A stretch of DNA of 33,085 bases from Candidatus Binataceae bacterium. Lineage in GTDB: Bacteria > Desulfobacterota > Binatia > Binatales > Binataceae. The notes below the pieces were generated by a model that worked only from the letters and a program-made list of their open reading frames with translations, did no database searches and was not told the origin of the DNA. A program made the position numbers and the translations under genes. Numbering within the stretch: the stretch's first letter is position 1; the number at the start of each line of letters is the position of its first letter. Shown here piece by piece: positions 7,529-18,277 of the stretch. Location of the stretch: NCBI GenBank assembly GCA_035500095.1, contig DATJXN010000077.1, positions 1-33,085 on the forward strand. Direction: 5' to 3'.

Positions 7529-8751
7529 ATGTCAGCGACGTCTGACACTTATTGGCTTGCGCTTAGACGCGTGCACGGCGCGGGGGCCGCGAACGTGCAG
7601 GCTGCTGCTCGAACGATTCGGCTCCGCCGACCGGATTTTCAAAGCCGCCGAAGAGGAGATCGTAGCGGCCGGAGTGGGACGCAATGTCGCTCGCGCATTT
7701 GCGAGTTTTGATGATTTTGTGCCGCTGGAGAAGGAACTCTGCGAACTGCCGCGGCTCGGCGCTCGGATGGTGCGATGGGCCGACGCCGAGTGCCCGCCGA
7801 ATCTGAAGCAAATCGCCGACCCGCCCCCATATCTAATCGCGCGCGGGGTGCTCGAACCCGGCGAGGCCTCCTGCGTGGCGGTGGTCGGCGCGCGCGCCGC
7901 GAGCGAAGCCGGGCTCAGGATGGCCGAGCGACTCGGCTTCGAGCTGGCCGCGCACGGCTTCGTCGTGGTGAGCGGACTTGCCCGCGGGGATCGACGGCGC
8001 GGCCCATCGCGGAGCGCTCGACGCTCGCGGGCGCACGATTGCGGTGCTTGGATGCGGGATCGATGTCGCCTACCCACCGGAGCATCGCGGGCTCGCAGAC
8101 TCGATCGTCGAGGGACGCGGCGCCATCCTGAGCGAACTTCCGCTGGGCACGGCTCCATTGCCGGAGAACTTCCCCGGGCACAACCGCATCCTGTCGGGCC
8201 TCTCGCTCGGCGTCGTTATCGTCGAGGCGGCGGAGAAAAGCGGATCGCTGATCACGGCGCGGATGGCGCTAGAACAGGATCGCCAGGTCTTCGCTGTCCC
8301 TGGCAGCCCGCTGAGCGGCGAGACCCGCGGGAGTAACCGGCTGCTTCGCGAAGGCGCCGTGCTGGTCGAGTGCGTCGAGGACGTAATCGAAGACTTCGCT
8401 CCCCAGATGGCCGGAAAACGTGGTGCACAGGCGGCGGCATCTCCGCCGAGGGCCGAGGCGAAGCCGGAGGCCGCCAGGGATCGGCCCGCCCTCGACGCCG
8501 ACACGCTCATCTCAGCCTCGACACGATTGAGTGCTGCGGCTTCGGCAAATCCGTCGGACGAGATGTTCAAAGAGAGGACCAATGAGGTCCAAGCAATTTT
8601 GAATTGCTTATTGGATGTTCAATCAATCCATGTTGACGCGGTCATTGAATCGTGCCAACTTCCACAGCAAACTGTGCTTAACTTATTGTTGGAGCTTGAG
8701 TTGAGGGGATTGGTGGTGCAGCATCCCGGCAAGCTCTTCTCACTACCCTAG
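7529..8751 (+). pseudogene. dprA: dprA, DNA-processing protein A, interrupted by two +1 frameshifts
   Basis: DprA binds incoming single-stranded DNA and loads RecA during transformation. The frame starts at ATG 7529 (GAGGGCG upstream) with TYWLALRRVHGAG, then breaks at the GGGGG run 7582-7586. Removing one G gives GPRTCRLLLERFGSADRIF, the expected HhH/SAM-like start. The second break is at GGGG 7986-7989 inside the Rossmann motif: one G fewer restores SGLARGIDGAAHRGAL. The rest is intact: VLGCGIDVAYP, ENFPGHNRILSGLS, EAAEKSGSLITARMALEQ, and a C-terminal winged-helix domain. Removing the two bases gives 406 residues, a normal length. Both lesions are one extra G in a G run, so sequencing or assembly error competes with real inactivation. 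Codon use from about 8575 to 8720 is strikingly AT-rich. It precedes topA and trmFO in a widely conserved order. Confidence 0.9.
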
Positions 8752-8774
8752 GCCCGGCCGTTTAGCTGCCGGGC
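8752..8774 (+). terminator. GC-rich stem-loop between dprA and topA
   Basis: GCCCGGC (8752-8758) and GCCGGGC (8768-8774) form a 7-base stem with a 9-base loop, directly after the dprA stop. No T-tract follows, so it may be an attenuator or RNA-processing structure rather than a true intrinsic terminator. Confidence 0.35.
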
Positions 8775-8811
8775 GGCCCTGGGGCTGATTTCCGGAGGCT
8801 GAAGAGGCAGG

Positions 8812-11148
<2,337 letters not shown>

Positions 11149-11300
11149 GCGGCTTCAGAAACATTCGCCGAGCGGGTAAGCGCGGAGTTCCGCCGCATTA
11201 TTTCCTCGTTACGATTTTCTCCGAGCTTGCCGCGGCGCGTGCGGGCAGGCTAGCCTTTTCGCGAACAGCAACCCGTAACCGCTCGCGATAACTACTCTCG

Positions 11301-12650
11301 GTGACCACTAGGATCGTAAACGTAATTGGCGCGGGACTGGCGGGCAGCGAAGCCGCGTGGCAGCTCGCCCGCCGCGGCCTCGGCGTGCGCCTGTTCGAGA
11401 TGCGCCCCGTCCGCATGACCGAAGCGCATCGGACCGCGCTTTTCGGCGAGCTGGTGTGCTCGAATTCGCTGCGCAGCAACTCGATGGACACCGCGGTCGG
11501 CGTACTCAAGGAGGAGATGCGCCGGCTGGGTTCGCAGGTAATCGCGGCCGCCGATCGCGCTCGCGTCCCTGCGGGTTCGGCGCTGGCGGTGGATCGCGAC
11601 GAATTCGCGCGCGCACTGACCGATGCGCTGACCGGCCATCCGCTGGTCGAGGTCGTGCGCGAAGAGGTCACCGCGATTCCCGCCGGGCCGACTATCCTCG
11701 CGAGCGGCCCGCTCACCAGCCCGGCTCTGGAAGCCGACCTCAACCGCCTCGTCGGCGCGCGCCATCTCTATTTCTACGACGCGATCGCGCCCGTGGTGAG
11801 CGCGGAATCGATCGACATGGAAATCGCTTTCCGCGCCTCGCGATGGGGCCGCGGCGGCGACGACTATATCAACTGCCCGCTCGATGAGATCGAGTACGAC
11901 GCCTTCGTGGCCGCGCTGCTCGCGGCGGAAAAGGTCGCCGCGCATCCTTTCGAGCGCCCGGTCTACTTCGAAGGCTGCATGCCGATCGAGGAGATGGCGC
12001 GGCGCGGGCCGCGGACGCTCGCGTTCGGCCCGATGCGCCCGGTGGGGCTCGACGATCCGCGCCGGGCCCGCCGTCCGTACGCGGTCGTGCAGTTGCGCCA
12101 GGACGACCGCGCGGCGCGCCTGTACAACATGGTCGGCTTTCAGACCAAGATGACCTACCCCGAGCAGCGCCGCGTGCTGAGGATGATCCCCGGGCTCGCG
12201 CGCGCCGAGTTCGTGCGCCTCGGCTCGCTCCATCGCAATACCTTTATCGATTCGCCGCGCCTGCTGCGGCCGACGCTGCAACTGATCGGACGCGACGATC
12301 TCTTCCTGGCCGGCCAGATGATCGGCGTCGAAGGCTACGTCGAGTCGGCCGCCGCGGGTCTGCTCGCGGCGCTCAATGTGGCAAATCTGATCAACGGCCG
12401 CCCGTTCGCGGTGCCGCCGCCGACCACCGCGCTCGGCTCGCTCGTCGCCTACGTCACCGACCCCGGCCGCCGCGACTTTCAGCCGATGAACGCCAACTAC
12501 GGCCTGATGCCCGAGCTCGGAACGCGCGCTCGCGGCAAGCAGAAGAAGATGGACCTGGCGGCGCGCGCGCTTGCCGCGATCGACGGCTTTGCCACCGCGT
12601 CCGCGGGCCTCGAGTCCGCCGCCGCGCCGCTCCTTTGGGAGGCTCCATGA
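11301..12650 (+). CDS. trmFO: Methylenetetrahydrofolate--tRNA-(uracil(54)-C5)-methyltransferase TrmFO
   Basis: Folate- and FAD-dependent enzyme that makes m5U54 in the T-loop of tRNA, using methylene-THF rather than SAM. The 449 residues start at GTG 11301. The FAD dinucleotide motif VIGAGLAGSEAAWQLARRG is at residues 7-25. Family hallmarks follow: FEMRPVRMTEAHRT, LVCSNSLRSNS with its conserved cysteine, DYINCPLDEIEYDAF, YFEGCMPIEEMARRG with the second conserved cysteine, and MVGFQTKMTYPEQRRV. The C-terminal QMIGVEGYVESAAAGLLAALN is the second FAD-binding segment. Full length for the family. It follows topA after 152 bases with no clear promoter; the weak ribosome-binding site may mean coupling to an unseen signal. 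Its stop overlaps the next start (ATGA). Confidence 0.97.
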   Translation: MTTRIVNVIGAGLAGSEAAWQLARRGLGVRLFEMRPVRMTEAHRTALFGELVCSNSLRSNSMDTAVGVLKEEMRRLGSQVIAAADRARVPAGSALAVDRDEFARALTDALTGHPLVEVVREEVTAIPAGPTILASGPLTSPALEADLNRLVGARHLYFYDAIAPVVSAESIDMEIAFRASRWGRGGDDYINCPLDEIEYDAFVAALLAAEKVAAHPFERPVYFEGCMPIEEMARRGPRTLAFGPMRPVGLDDPRRARRPYAVVQLRQDDRAARLYNMVGFQTKMTYPEQRRVLRMIPGLARAEFVRLGSLHRNTFIDSPRLLRPTLQLIGRDDLFLAGQMIGVEGYVESAAAGLLAALNVANLINGRPFAVPPPTTALGSLVAYVTDPGRRDFQPMNANYGLMPELGTRARGKQKKMDLAARALAAIDGFATASAGLESAAAPLLWEAP

Positions 12651-13618
12651 AGATCGGCGCGCTCGACGTTGGCACCAATACGGTCCTGATGCTGGTGGCC
12701 GAGGCGGCGGCCGGCGGCGGCCCGCGCCGCGTGATCGATCTCGCTCGCGTCACGCGGCTTGGCCAGGGCGTCGACCGCAACCATCGCCTCGACCCGCAGG
12801 CTGCCGAGCGCTCGCTCGATGCGATCGCGGAATTCGCCGAACAGGCGCGGGCCGCGGGCGCCGAGAAGATCGTGGCCGCCGGCACCGCGACGCTGCGCGA
12901 TGCCGCGGACGGCCCGGACTTTATCCGCCGCGTGCGCGAGCGCACCGGAATCGATCTGGAAATCGTCTCGGGCGAGACCGAAGCTTGGCTTTCCTACCTT
13001 GCGGTCCTCAAGGGGCTGCGCCTCGATCCCTCGCAATGCGTGCTCATCATCGATATCGGCGGCGGTTCGACCGAATTCATCGGCGCCGGCGGCGGCCCTG
13101 TCGAGTTCATCAGCGCCGGTTCCGCGAAGCTTAAGATGACAAGCCTGCAGATCGGCTCGGTGCGCCTCACCGAGCGAATCATCAGCCACGATCCTCCTAC
13201 GCCGCGTGAGGCCGCAGATCTCCGCCTGGCGATCGACGCCGAGCTCGCGCAATTGGGATGGAAGCTCGATACCGACCTGCTGGTCGGAATCGCCGGCACC
13301 GTCACGACGGTTTGCGCGGTTGCGCTCGGGATGGAGACCTACGATCCGGATCGCGTGCATGGCCACGTTCTCGCGCGCAGCGAGGTCGAGCGCGTCCTGC
13401 GCTTGTTCGGCTCGATGCCGCTTGCGGAGCGCCGCAAGCTCAAGGGCCTCGACCCCGCGCGCGCGGACGTGATCTTGGCCGGCACCGCGATTCTCGAGCG
13501 CGTGATGTGCGAAGCTGGCGTCGAGAGCGTCACCGTTAGCGATCAGGGTGTGCGATGGGGCCTGGTCTGGCGCGAATTGGGCGCCGGCGCGGTTCAACCG
13601 CCGTCAAAGTCTTCCTGA
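12647..13618 (+). CDS. Ppx/GppA family phosphatase (exopolyphosphatase-like)
   Basis: Member of the ASKHA-fold Ppx/GppA family, which hydrolyses polyphosphate and/or pppGpp. The 323-residue protein has only the two actin-like domains and lacks the C-terminal HD-like extension of E. coli Ppx and GppA. Key segments are the phosphate-1 loop DVGTNTVLMLVAE near residue 6, the catalytic-region glutamate in SGETEAWLSYLAV, the phosphate-2 loop DIGGGSTEFIG, and GIAGTVTTVCAVALGM. ATG 12647 is chosen because GGGAGG (12637-12642) lies just upstream; it overlaps the trmFO stop by 4 bases, so the two are translationally coupled. A TTG at 12635 is a poorer start. Whether it prefers polyphosphate or pppGpp cannot be read from sequence. 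Confidence 0.92.
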   Translation: MKIGALDVGTNTVLMLVAEAAAGGGPRRVIDLARVTRLGQGVDRNHRLDPQAAERSLDAIAEFAEQARAAGAEKIVAAGTATLRDAADGPDFIRRVRERTGIDLEIVSGETEAWLSYLAVLKGLRLDPSQCVLIIDIGGGSTEFIGAGGGPVEFISAGSAKLKMTSLQIGSVRLTERIISHDPPTPREAADLRLAIDAELAQLGWKLDTDLLVGIAGTVTTVCAVALGMETYDPDRVHGHVLARSEVERVLRLFGSMPLAERRKLKGLDPARADVILAGTAILERVMCEAGVESVTVSDQGVRWGLVWRELGAGAVQPPSKSS

Positions 13619-13664
13619 ACGGCCGATCCCTTTCGCCGCGGAACCGGCGCCGTTGTTTCCGCTC

Positions 13665-13692
13665 TTGTCGCAACGCGCGCCCGCGGTATAAG
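13665..13692 (+). promoter_or_regulatory. Candidate promoter of the HU gene
   Basis: TTGTCG (13665-13670) as -35 and TATAAG (13687-13692) as -10 are separated by 16 bases. They lie 38 bases ahead of the HU start codon, with a GGAGGG ribosome-binding site in between. Confidence 0.5.
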
Positions 13693-13729
13693 GGCTCTAA
13701 TAGGGTGGCATCCTGGAGGGCACCAACTC

Positions 13730-13999
13730 ATGACCAAGGCCGAACTGATCGAGACCGTCGCCCGTGCGACCCACCTTGAGAAGAAGACCGCGGCGCGCGC
13801 GATCGAACTCACCTTCGAGAGCATCGCGCGCGCAATCCGCAAGGATAAGCGCTTCTGGGTCCCCGGCTTCGGCACTTTCTCGGTGCGTCGCCGCCGTCCG
13901 CGCGCCGGCTACAACCCGCGCACGCTCAGCCCGATGACGATTCCGGCCGCGCGCACCGTGGGGTTCCGCCCCGCCCCCAAGCTCAAGAAGGGGCTGTAA
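13730..13999 (+). CDS. HU family DNA-binding protein
   Basis: Nucleoid-associated protein of 89 residues that bends and compacts DNA as a dimer. It opens MTKAELIETVARATHLEKKTAARAI-, the usual helix pair, and carries the dimer-core VPGFGTFSV at residues 44-52. The DNA-binding arm is RRRRPRAGYNPRTLSP (53-68), with the arm proline in the AGYNPRT segment, and the C-terminal strand TVGFRPAPKLKKGL. The start ATG 13730 has CTGGAGGG about 8 bases upstream. A candidate promoter at 13665-13692 suggests independent transcription from the phosphatase gene. IHF is an alternative but its subunits usually differ in the arm and length. Codon use is typical of the region. Confidence 0.95.
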   Translation: MTKAELIETVARATHLEKKTAARAIELTFESIARAIRKDKRFWVPGFGTFSVRRRRPRAGYNPRTLSPMTIPAARTVGFRPAPKLKKGL

Positions 14000-14045
14000 A
14001 AACCCGTGCGACCCGGCCGCCGGCGCATCCCTTCCCGCGCGATTC

Positions 14046-15584
14046 GTGACCGCTGACCCCCAGAGCAACGCGCCGCCGCTCTCCGCGCCGATCGGGCCCG
14101 ATGCGCTCGCTACCGCGACGCGTCTTCGCGGACGAAGGCTTGCCGCGGCGGCGCTGCTCGCGCTGGCGATCGCTCTCGGCGGCTGGCTTCGCCTCGACGC
14201 GATCGGCGCGCGCGAGATGTCCGCGGATGAAGGAGCGTCGTGGGCAGCCGCCGCGGCGCCGTCGCTCGCCGGCGTGATGCGAATCCAGGCTGCGCTCAAT
14301 CCCGGCAAGCTCGCCGTTTACGAAATCGCATTGCACGGGTGGATGAAGCTCTTCGGCGGCGGACTGGGCGCGATGCGCACGCTGTCGGCGATCTTCGATA
14401 CGTTCAACATCGTCGTGGTGTTCATGCTCGTGCGCGAGCTTCTCGTGAAGCGGCCTTCGGCGAAACAAAATCAAGACGCGGCGTTGGGCGCAATGCCATA
14501 TGCCGAGGCCCAAGCGGTGGCGGCGCTTGCCGCTCTCCTTTTCGCCGTCAATCTGGTGGCGATCAAGTACGCGCGCGAGCTGCGGATGTATCCGCTGGCC
14601 CTGCTGGTCGTTTTGCTCCAGGTCTGGATCTTCGTCCGCGTCGTGCGACGCGGGCCTGCACTCTTCGATCTCGCGCTGCTCGCCGTGCTGACCGCGCTCG
14701 CGGTCGCAACGCACTTCAGTGCCGCCTTCATGTTCGCGGCCGAGGCGCTTTGCCTGGCTGCAGCGCCGCTGATATGGCCGCGAGGCGGGCGATACCCACT
14801 GGCCACAGCTTTTGCGATCGGCGGCGCGTTCGGCGCGGGCGCCGCTATATTTCTGCTGGTCGCCTTGCCCGATCTGCGCTCGGGAGCTCAAGCGTTTGCC
14901 AACGGCGCGACGGGATGGATCGAGCGGCCGCGATGGTGGGCGCCGCTTTCGCTGTTCAACAAGGGCGCGGGCAGCGTCGCTTTCCCGGTGATGGCCGCGC
15001 TTGCGGTATGGGGCGCGTGGCGGGGATGGGCGCGTGCGCGCGAAGCAACCGCGTTCGCCCTCGCATGGATGTGGCTGCCGCCGCTGCTGATGCTTGCCGC
15101 TTCGTACGGCTTCTCGCCGATGTTCGTCGAACGCTACGCGCTATGGTGCTTCGTGCCGTTCTTCATGCTGGCCGCGCTCGGCGCCTGGGAAGTCCCTGGC
15201 GCGCCGGCGCGCGCGCTCGCGATCGGCGTGGCGGTTTGCCTTGCGCTCGCGCATCTCCACGCATACGCACGGCGTCCGCACGATACGCAATGGCGCGAGG
15301 CGGCCCGCGCTGCCGCCGGCGCGCTGGCGCCGGGAGAGAAGATCGCCGTCGCGCCGCCATACGCGGTCAACGCGGTGCGCTACTATCTGCACGTTACGCA
15401 GGCTGCCGGCGCCGCCGTGCCGGCGGATGACGCTGGCGTGCGCGGGGGCACCGCTGGCGTCCTGGTCATCGGCGATCAGTGGAATGCGCACGCGGAAGTT
15501 GCGACACTGCGCAAAGGCTATCCGCGCCCGATCGCGGCCTTCCGCGATGTGCGCGTGTGCGGCCGCGGCACGCCTGCGCGATGA
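14046..15584 (+). CDS. GT-C glycosyltransferase, family 39-like integral membrane protein
   Basis: Polytopic inner-membrane protein of about 512 residues related to the GT39/ArnT/PMT group, which transfers sugars from polyprenyl-phosphate donors on the outer face of the membrane. After a polar N-terminus of about 30 residues, the first membrane helix is followed by LRLDAIGAREMSADEGASW. Its Asp-Glu (DE) pair is the conserved acidic motif of the first external loop. Many hydrophobic stretches follow, with the KYARELRMYPL motif in the second loop region, and a short soluble C-terminal part after residue about 410. The start is GTG 14046, 47 bases after HU, with no convincing ribosome-binding site; an internal start is possible. 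The neighbouring methyltransferase and the GT-C paralogues suggest one glycan pathway. Donor and acceptor are unknown. Confidence 0.85.
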   Translation: MTADPQSNAPPLSAPIGPDALATATRLRGRRLAAAALLALAIALGGWLRLDAIGAREMSADEGASWAAAAAPSLAGVMRIQAALNPGKLAVYEIALHGWMKLFGGGLGAMRTLSAIFDTFNIVVVFMLVRELLVKRPSAKQNQDAALGAMPYAEAQAVAALAALLFAVNLVAIKYARELRMYPLALLVVLLQVWIFVRVVRRGPALFDLALLAVLTALAVATHFSAAFMFAAEALCLAAAPLIWPRGGRYPLATAFAIGGAFGAGAAIFLLVALPDLRSGAQAFANGATGWIERPRWWAPLSLFNKGAGSVAFPVMAALAVWGAWRGWARAREATAFALAWMWLPPLLMLAASYGFSPMFVERYALWCFVPFFMLAALGAWEVPGAPARALAIGVAVCLALAHLHAYARRPHDTQWREAARAAAGALAPGEKIAVAPPYAVNAVRYYLHVTQAAGAAVPADDAGVRGGTAGVLVIGDQWNAHAEVATLRKGYPRPIAAFRDVRVCGRGTPAR

Positions 15585-15638
15585 AGCGCGAAGTCCTAGG
15601 TGAGACCGAGCGCGAGCAAATCACGAGGGGAGAACGCG

Positions 15639-16502
15639 ATGAGCGATCAGAGCCAGCCGGTGAGTCAACTGAAACAGCAGCAACGTATCGATTGGAATGC
15701 GGCGGCCGCCGGATGGAAACAATGGTGGAGCGTCTTCGAACGCGCGGCGCAGCACGTCAGCGACCGCCTGATCGAACTTGCCGAGGTGCGCGCGGGTTAT
15801 CGGGTTGCCGACCTCGCCACCGGAATCGGCGAGCCCGCGATTACCGCGGCGCGGCGCGTCGGCGCGGGCGGCCGCGTCGTCGCATTCGATCACTCCTCGG
15901 GGATGCTCGCGGTGGCGCGCGAGCGCGCTTCGGCGCTGGGACTCGATAACCTGGTCGAGTTTCACGTCGGCGATATCGAATCGCTGGAGGCCGACGAGCA
16001 CAGCTTCGACGCCGCGCTCTGCCGCTGGGGCCTGATGTTCGTGCCCGACCTCGATTCTGCCGCGCGCGGAATTCGCCGCGCACTCAAGCCCGGCGCTCGC
16101 TTCGCGACTGCCGTCTGGTCGACGCCGGACAAGGTGCCGATGATAAGCCTCGCCGGCGACGCGATGCGCGCGCTGGCCGGCCTGCCGCCGCGCCAGCCCG
16201 GCGCGCTCGATCCCTTTCGGCTTGCCGACGTATCGATCCTGACGCGCGCGCTCGAAGCCGCAGGCTTCGGCGAGGTGCGCAGCGAACCGCTAGAGGTGGT
16301 CTTCGAATTTGCCTCGTCCGACGAGTTCACCCGCTTCCGCGAAGGCGTGTCCGCTCCGCTGCGCGCGGTGCTGGAGCAGGTCACGCCCGAGGTGCGCGAA
16401 AAGATCATGCGCGCGACGGCGGATGCGGCTGCGCCCTTTCGCCGTCCCGACGGCTCGCTCAGGATGCCGAACGTGACAATCTGCGTTGCAGCGCGCGCGT
16501 AA
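15639..16502 (+). CDS. Class I SAM-dependent methyltransferase (UbiE/COQ5-like)
   Basis: A 287-residue methyltransferase with a Rossmann-like SAM fold. Motif I is VADLATGIGEPAI, a variant of the usual E/DxGxGxG, near residue 50. FDHSSGMLAVARERA is motif post-I, VGDIESLEAD motif II, and ALCRWGLMFVPD motif III. The pattern is close to UbiE/COQ5 and Methyltransf_11 proteins that methylate small molecules such as quinones or lipids. ATG 15639 is preferred because GAGGGGAG (15625-15632) sits 6 bases upstream. The frame extends upstream to 15600 without support. It lies 54 bases after the GT39-like gene. It could modify a sugar or lipid made by the locus, but this rests on position only. Confidence 0.9.
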   Translation: MSDQSQPVSQLKQQQRIDWNAAAAGWKQWWSVFERAAQHVSDRLIELAEVRAGYRVADLATGIGEPAITAARRVGAGGRVVAFDHSSGMLAVARERASALGLDNLVEFHVGDIESLEADEHSFDAALCRWGLMFVPDLDSAARGIRRALKPGARFATAVWSTPDKVPMISLAGDAMRALAGLPPRQPGALDPFRLADVSILTRALEAAGFGEVRSEPLEVVFEFASSDEFTRFREGVSAPLRAVLEQVTPEVREKIMRATADAAAPFRRPDGSLRMPNVTICVAARA

Positions 16503-16505
16503 GCG

Positions 16506-16522
16506 GCGCAGCCGCTGCGCCC
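16506..16522 (+). terminator. Short GC-rich hairpin after the methyltransferase gene
   Basis: GGCGCAG (16506-16512) and CTGCGCC (16516-16522) form a perfect 7-base stem with a 3-base loop, four bases after the stop codon. There is no T-tract. It may be a weak or Rho-assisted 3' end, or a stabiliser. Confidence 0.4.
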
Positions 16523-16607
16523 AAGCGATGCGGCCTGGCGGCGAATCTGCTAGTTTCGAGGCGGTTGCGCCGCTTGCGCGGCGTCAGTCGCCCAGGCGGC
16601 GCGGCAG

Positions 16608-18242
16608 GTGATGAAGACCAGGGGGGAGGAGCGCGCGGTATCGCCGGACAGCTCCGTCGATTCTCCGGCGGCGGCACGTGCGGCCGAGCTTCACGGGTCG
16701 GCCGCCGCGGAAGCTTCCAGGCGCGCCCGCAACTCGCTTCTGCGCCATTCGCCCGCGGTAGTCCTGCTCGCTATCCTTGTCGCCGATTCCAACCGACACA
16801 CCGACCCTGACCTCTGGGGGCACATCCGGTTCGGCCAGGCATTTATCGCAAGCGGCCACCTAATCCACAGCGATCCCTACAGCTATTCGGCGCCGGGCGC
16901 GCCCTGGCACGACTACGAATGGCTTGCCGAAGTGGTGATGGCATTCGTTTACAACGCGGCCGGAGTGGCGGGCCTCAAGCTTTGGAAACTCCTGTGCACG
17001 GCGCTCACCGTGATCTTTGTTGCGGATTCAGAGGCCGAGACCGGAGCGTCATTGTCAACGCAGCTCCTGGTATTGGTCATCGCGGCGCTCGCCCTTGTGC
17101 TGCAGATGCAGTTCCGGCCGCAGATGTTCACGTTCGTGCTGCTCGGAGCGCTGCTCGCTCTGCTCGCGCGGCACAATTATCGCCGGCGTGCGCCGCTTTG
17201 GACGGCGGTGCCTCTGATGGCGGTGTGGGCGAATCTGCACGGCGGATGGATCGTCGGCATCGCCACGCTTGCGATGTACACGGCGGGCGCGACTATCCAT
17301 GACCTCGCCGTTGGCGCGGGCCTTCGGCGCGGAATCCGCCTGGCCGCCGTCACCGGAAGCGCGTTGCTCGCGACGTTGCTCAACCCGTACGGCTTCGGCC
17401 TCTGGCGCGCGGTCGCGTGGGCGCTGCTCGCGCCGTACAAGCGCCTCGCCAACGTCGAGTGGCAGCCGATGTTTTTTGCGCTGGCTCAGCAATGGCACCA
17501 GGCGCACTCGGGCATCTTCGTTTACGCCGCGGTCCTGGCGCTGATGGCGGGGCTGGTCGTGGCGTTTATCCTCGCGCCCGACACCAGCGACCTGCCGCTG
17601 GTCGCGGTGGCCGCGACGATGTGCGTTGGAGCATGGCTCTCAGTGCGCAACATGGGCCTGGTGGCCGTAACGGCAAGCGCGCCGCTGGCGCGTCATATGG
17701 ATCTGCTCGGTCAAAAATGGCGCGGCGGAGCGCCGGCGCGCGCATCGCGCCCGGTCAATCAACTCGTGATTTTCGCGCTGTGCGTTGCGTTGATGCTGAA
17801 GACGGACGTCTTTTCGCGCCGGCTCGACCTCGACCAGCCTTATCCGGCCGGCGCGCTCGGGTTCATGCGCGCGCATCAGCTGACCGGCAGAATCCTCAAC
17901 GATTGGAACTGGGGCGATTATCTCATCTGGCACGCCGCCCCCGCGAGCAAGGTCTTTATCGACGGCCGCGACGATACCGTATATCCACTCGAAGTCGTGC
18001 GCCAGTACATGCTATTTCGTTTCGACCTGCCGAACGGTTCTCGCGTTCTGGATGCTTATCCGCATGATTACGTACTTATCTCCCGCTCCGCCGAGGCGCG
18101 GCATGTGATGGAGCGGCGCGGTGACTGGAAGCTGCTTTATCGCGACGATAGTGCGTTTCTTTATGCCCGCGCGAGCGCACCTGCCGCGAGCCTGCCGAAT
18201 TTGCCGGTGATCGGAGCGGGCGGTCCGGGCGCGTTTCCATAA
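16608..18242 (+). CDS. Polytopic membrane protein, GT-C-like; tandem paralogue 1
   Basis: A 544-residue integral membrane protein, first of three neighbouring copies. After a polar, alanine-rich N-terminus, the first helix leads into the conserved loop DPDLWGHIRFGQAFI and then PYSYSAPG and WHDYEWLAEVVMA. Later hallmarks are FRPQMFTFVL, WANLHGGWIVG, LLNPYGFGLW and VEWQPMFF. A soluble C-terminal domain carries NWGDYLIWHA, KVFIDGRDDTVYP and AYPHDYVLISRS. The acidic first loop and the many helices suggest a GT-C-type glycosyltransferase, but I cannot name a family. The start may be GTG 16608 or ATG 16611, with GGCAGG adjacent. It lies 105 bases after the methyltransferase and 56 bases before paralogue 2. 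Donor, acceptor and activity are unknown. Confidence 0.85.
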   Translation: MMKTRGEERAVSPDSSVDSPAAARAAELHGSAAAEASRRARNSLLRHSPAVVLLAILVADSNRHTDPDLWGHIRFGQAFIASGHLIHSDPYSYSAPGAPWHDYEWLAEVVMAFVYNAAGVAGLKLWKLLCTALTVIFVADSEAETGASLSTQLLVLVIAALALVLQMQFRPQMFTFVLLGALLALLARHNYRRRAPLWTAVPLMAVWANLHGGWIVGIATLAMYTAGATIHDLAVGAGLRRGIRLAAVTGSALLATLLNPYGFGLWRAVAWALLAPYKRLANVEWQPMFFALAQQWHQAHSGIFVYAAVLALMAGLVVAFILAPDTSDLPLVAVAATMCVGAWLSVRNMGLVAVTASAPLARHMDLLGQKWRGGAPARASRPVNQLVIFALCVALMLKTDVFSRRLDLDQPYPAGALGFMRAHQLTGRILNDWNWGDYLIWHAAPASKVFIDGRDDTVYPLEVVRQYMLFRFDLPNGSRVLDAYPHDYVLISRSAEARHVMERRGDWKLLYRDDSAFLYARASAPAASLPNLPVIGAGGPGAFP

Positions 18243-18277
18243 GGGGAGACTTTGCGCCGTGGCGCGCGGCCTGTAGC

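Noticed and set aside
11292..12281. A 329-codon minus-strand frame over trmFO
   Set aside because: It is opposite conserved trmFO sequence and has low-complexity His/Arg/Ala composition.
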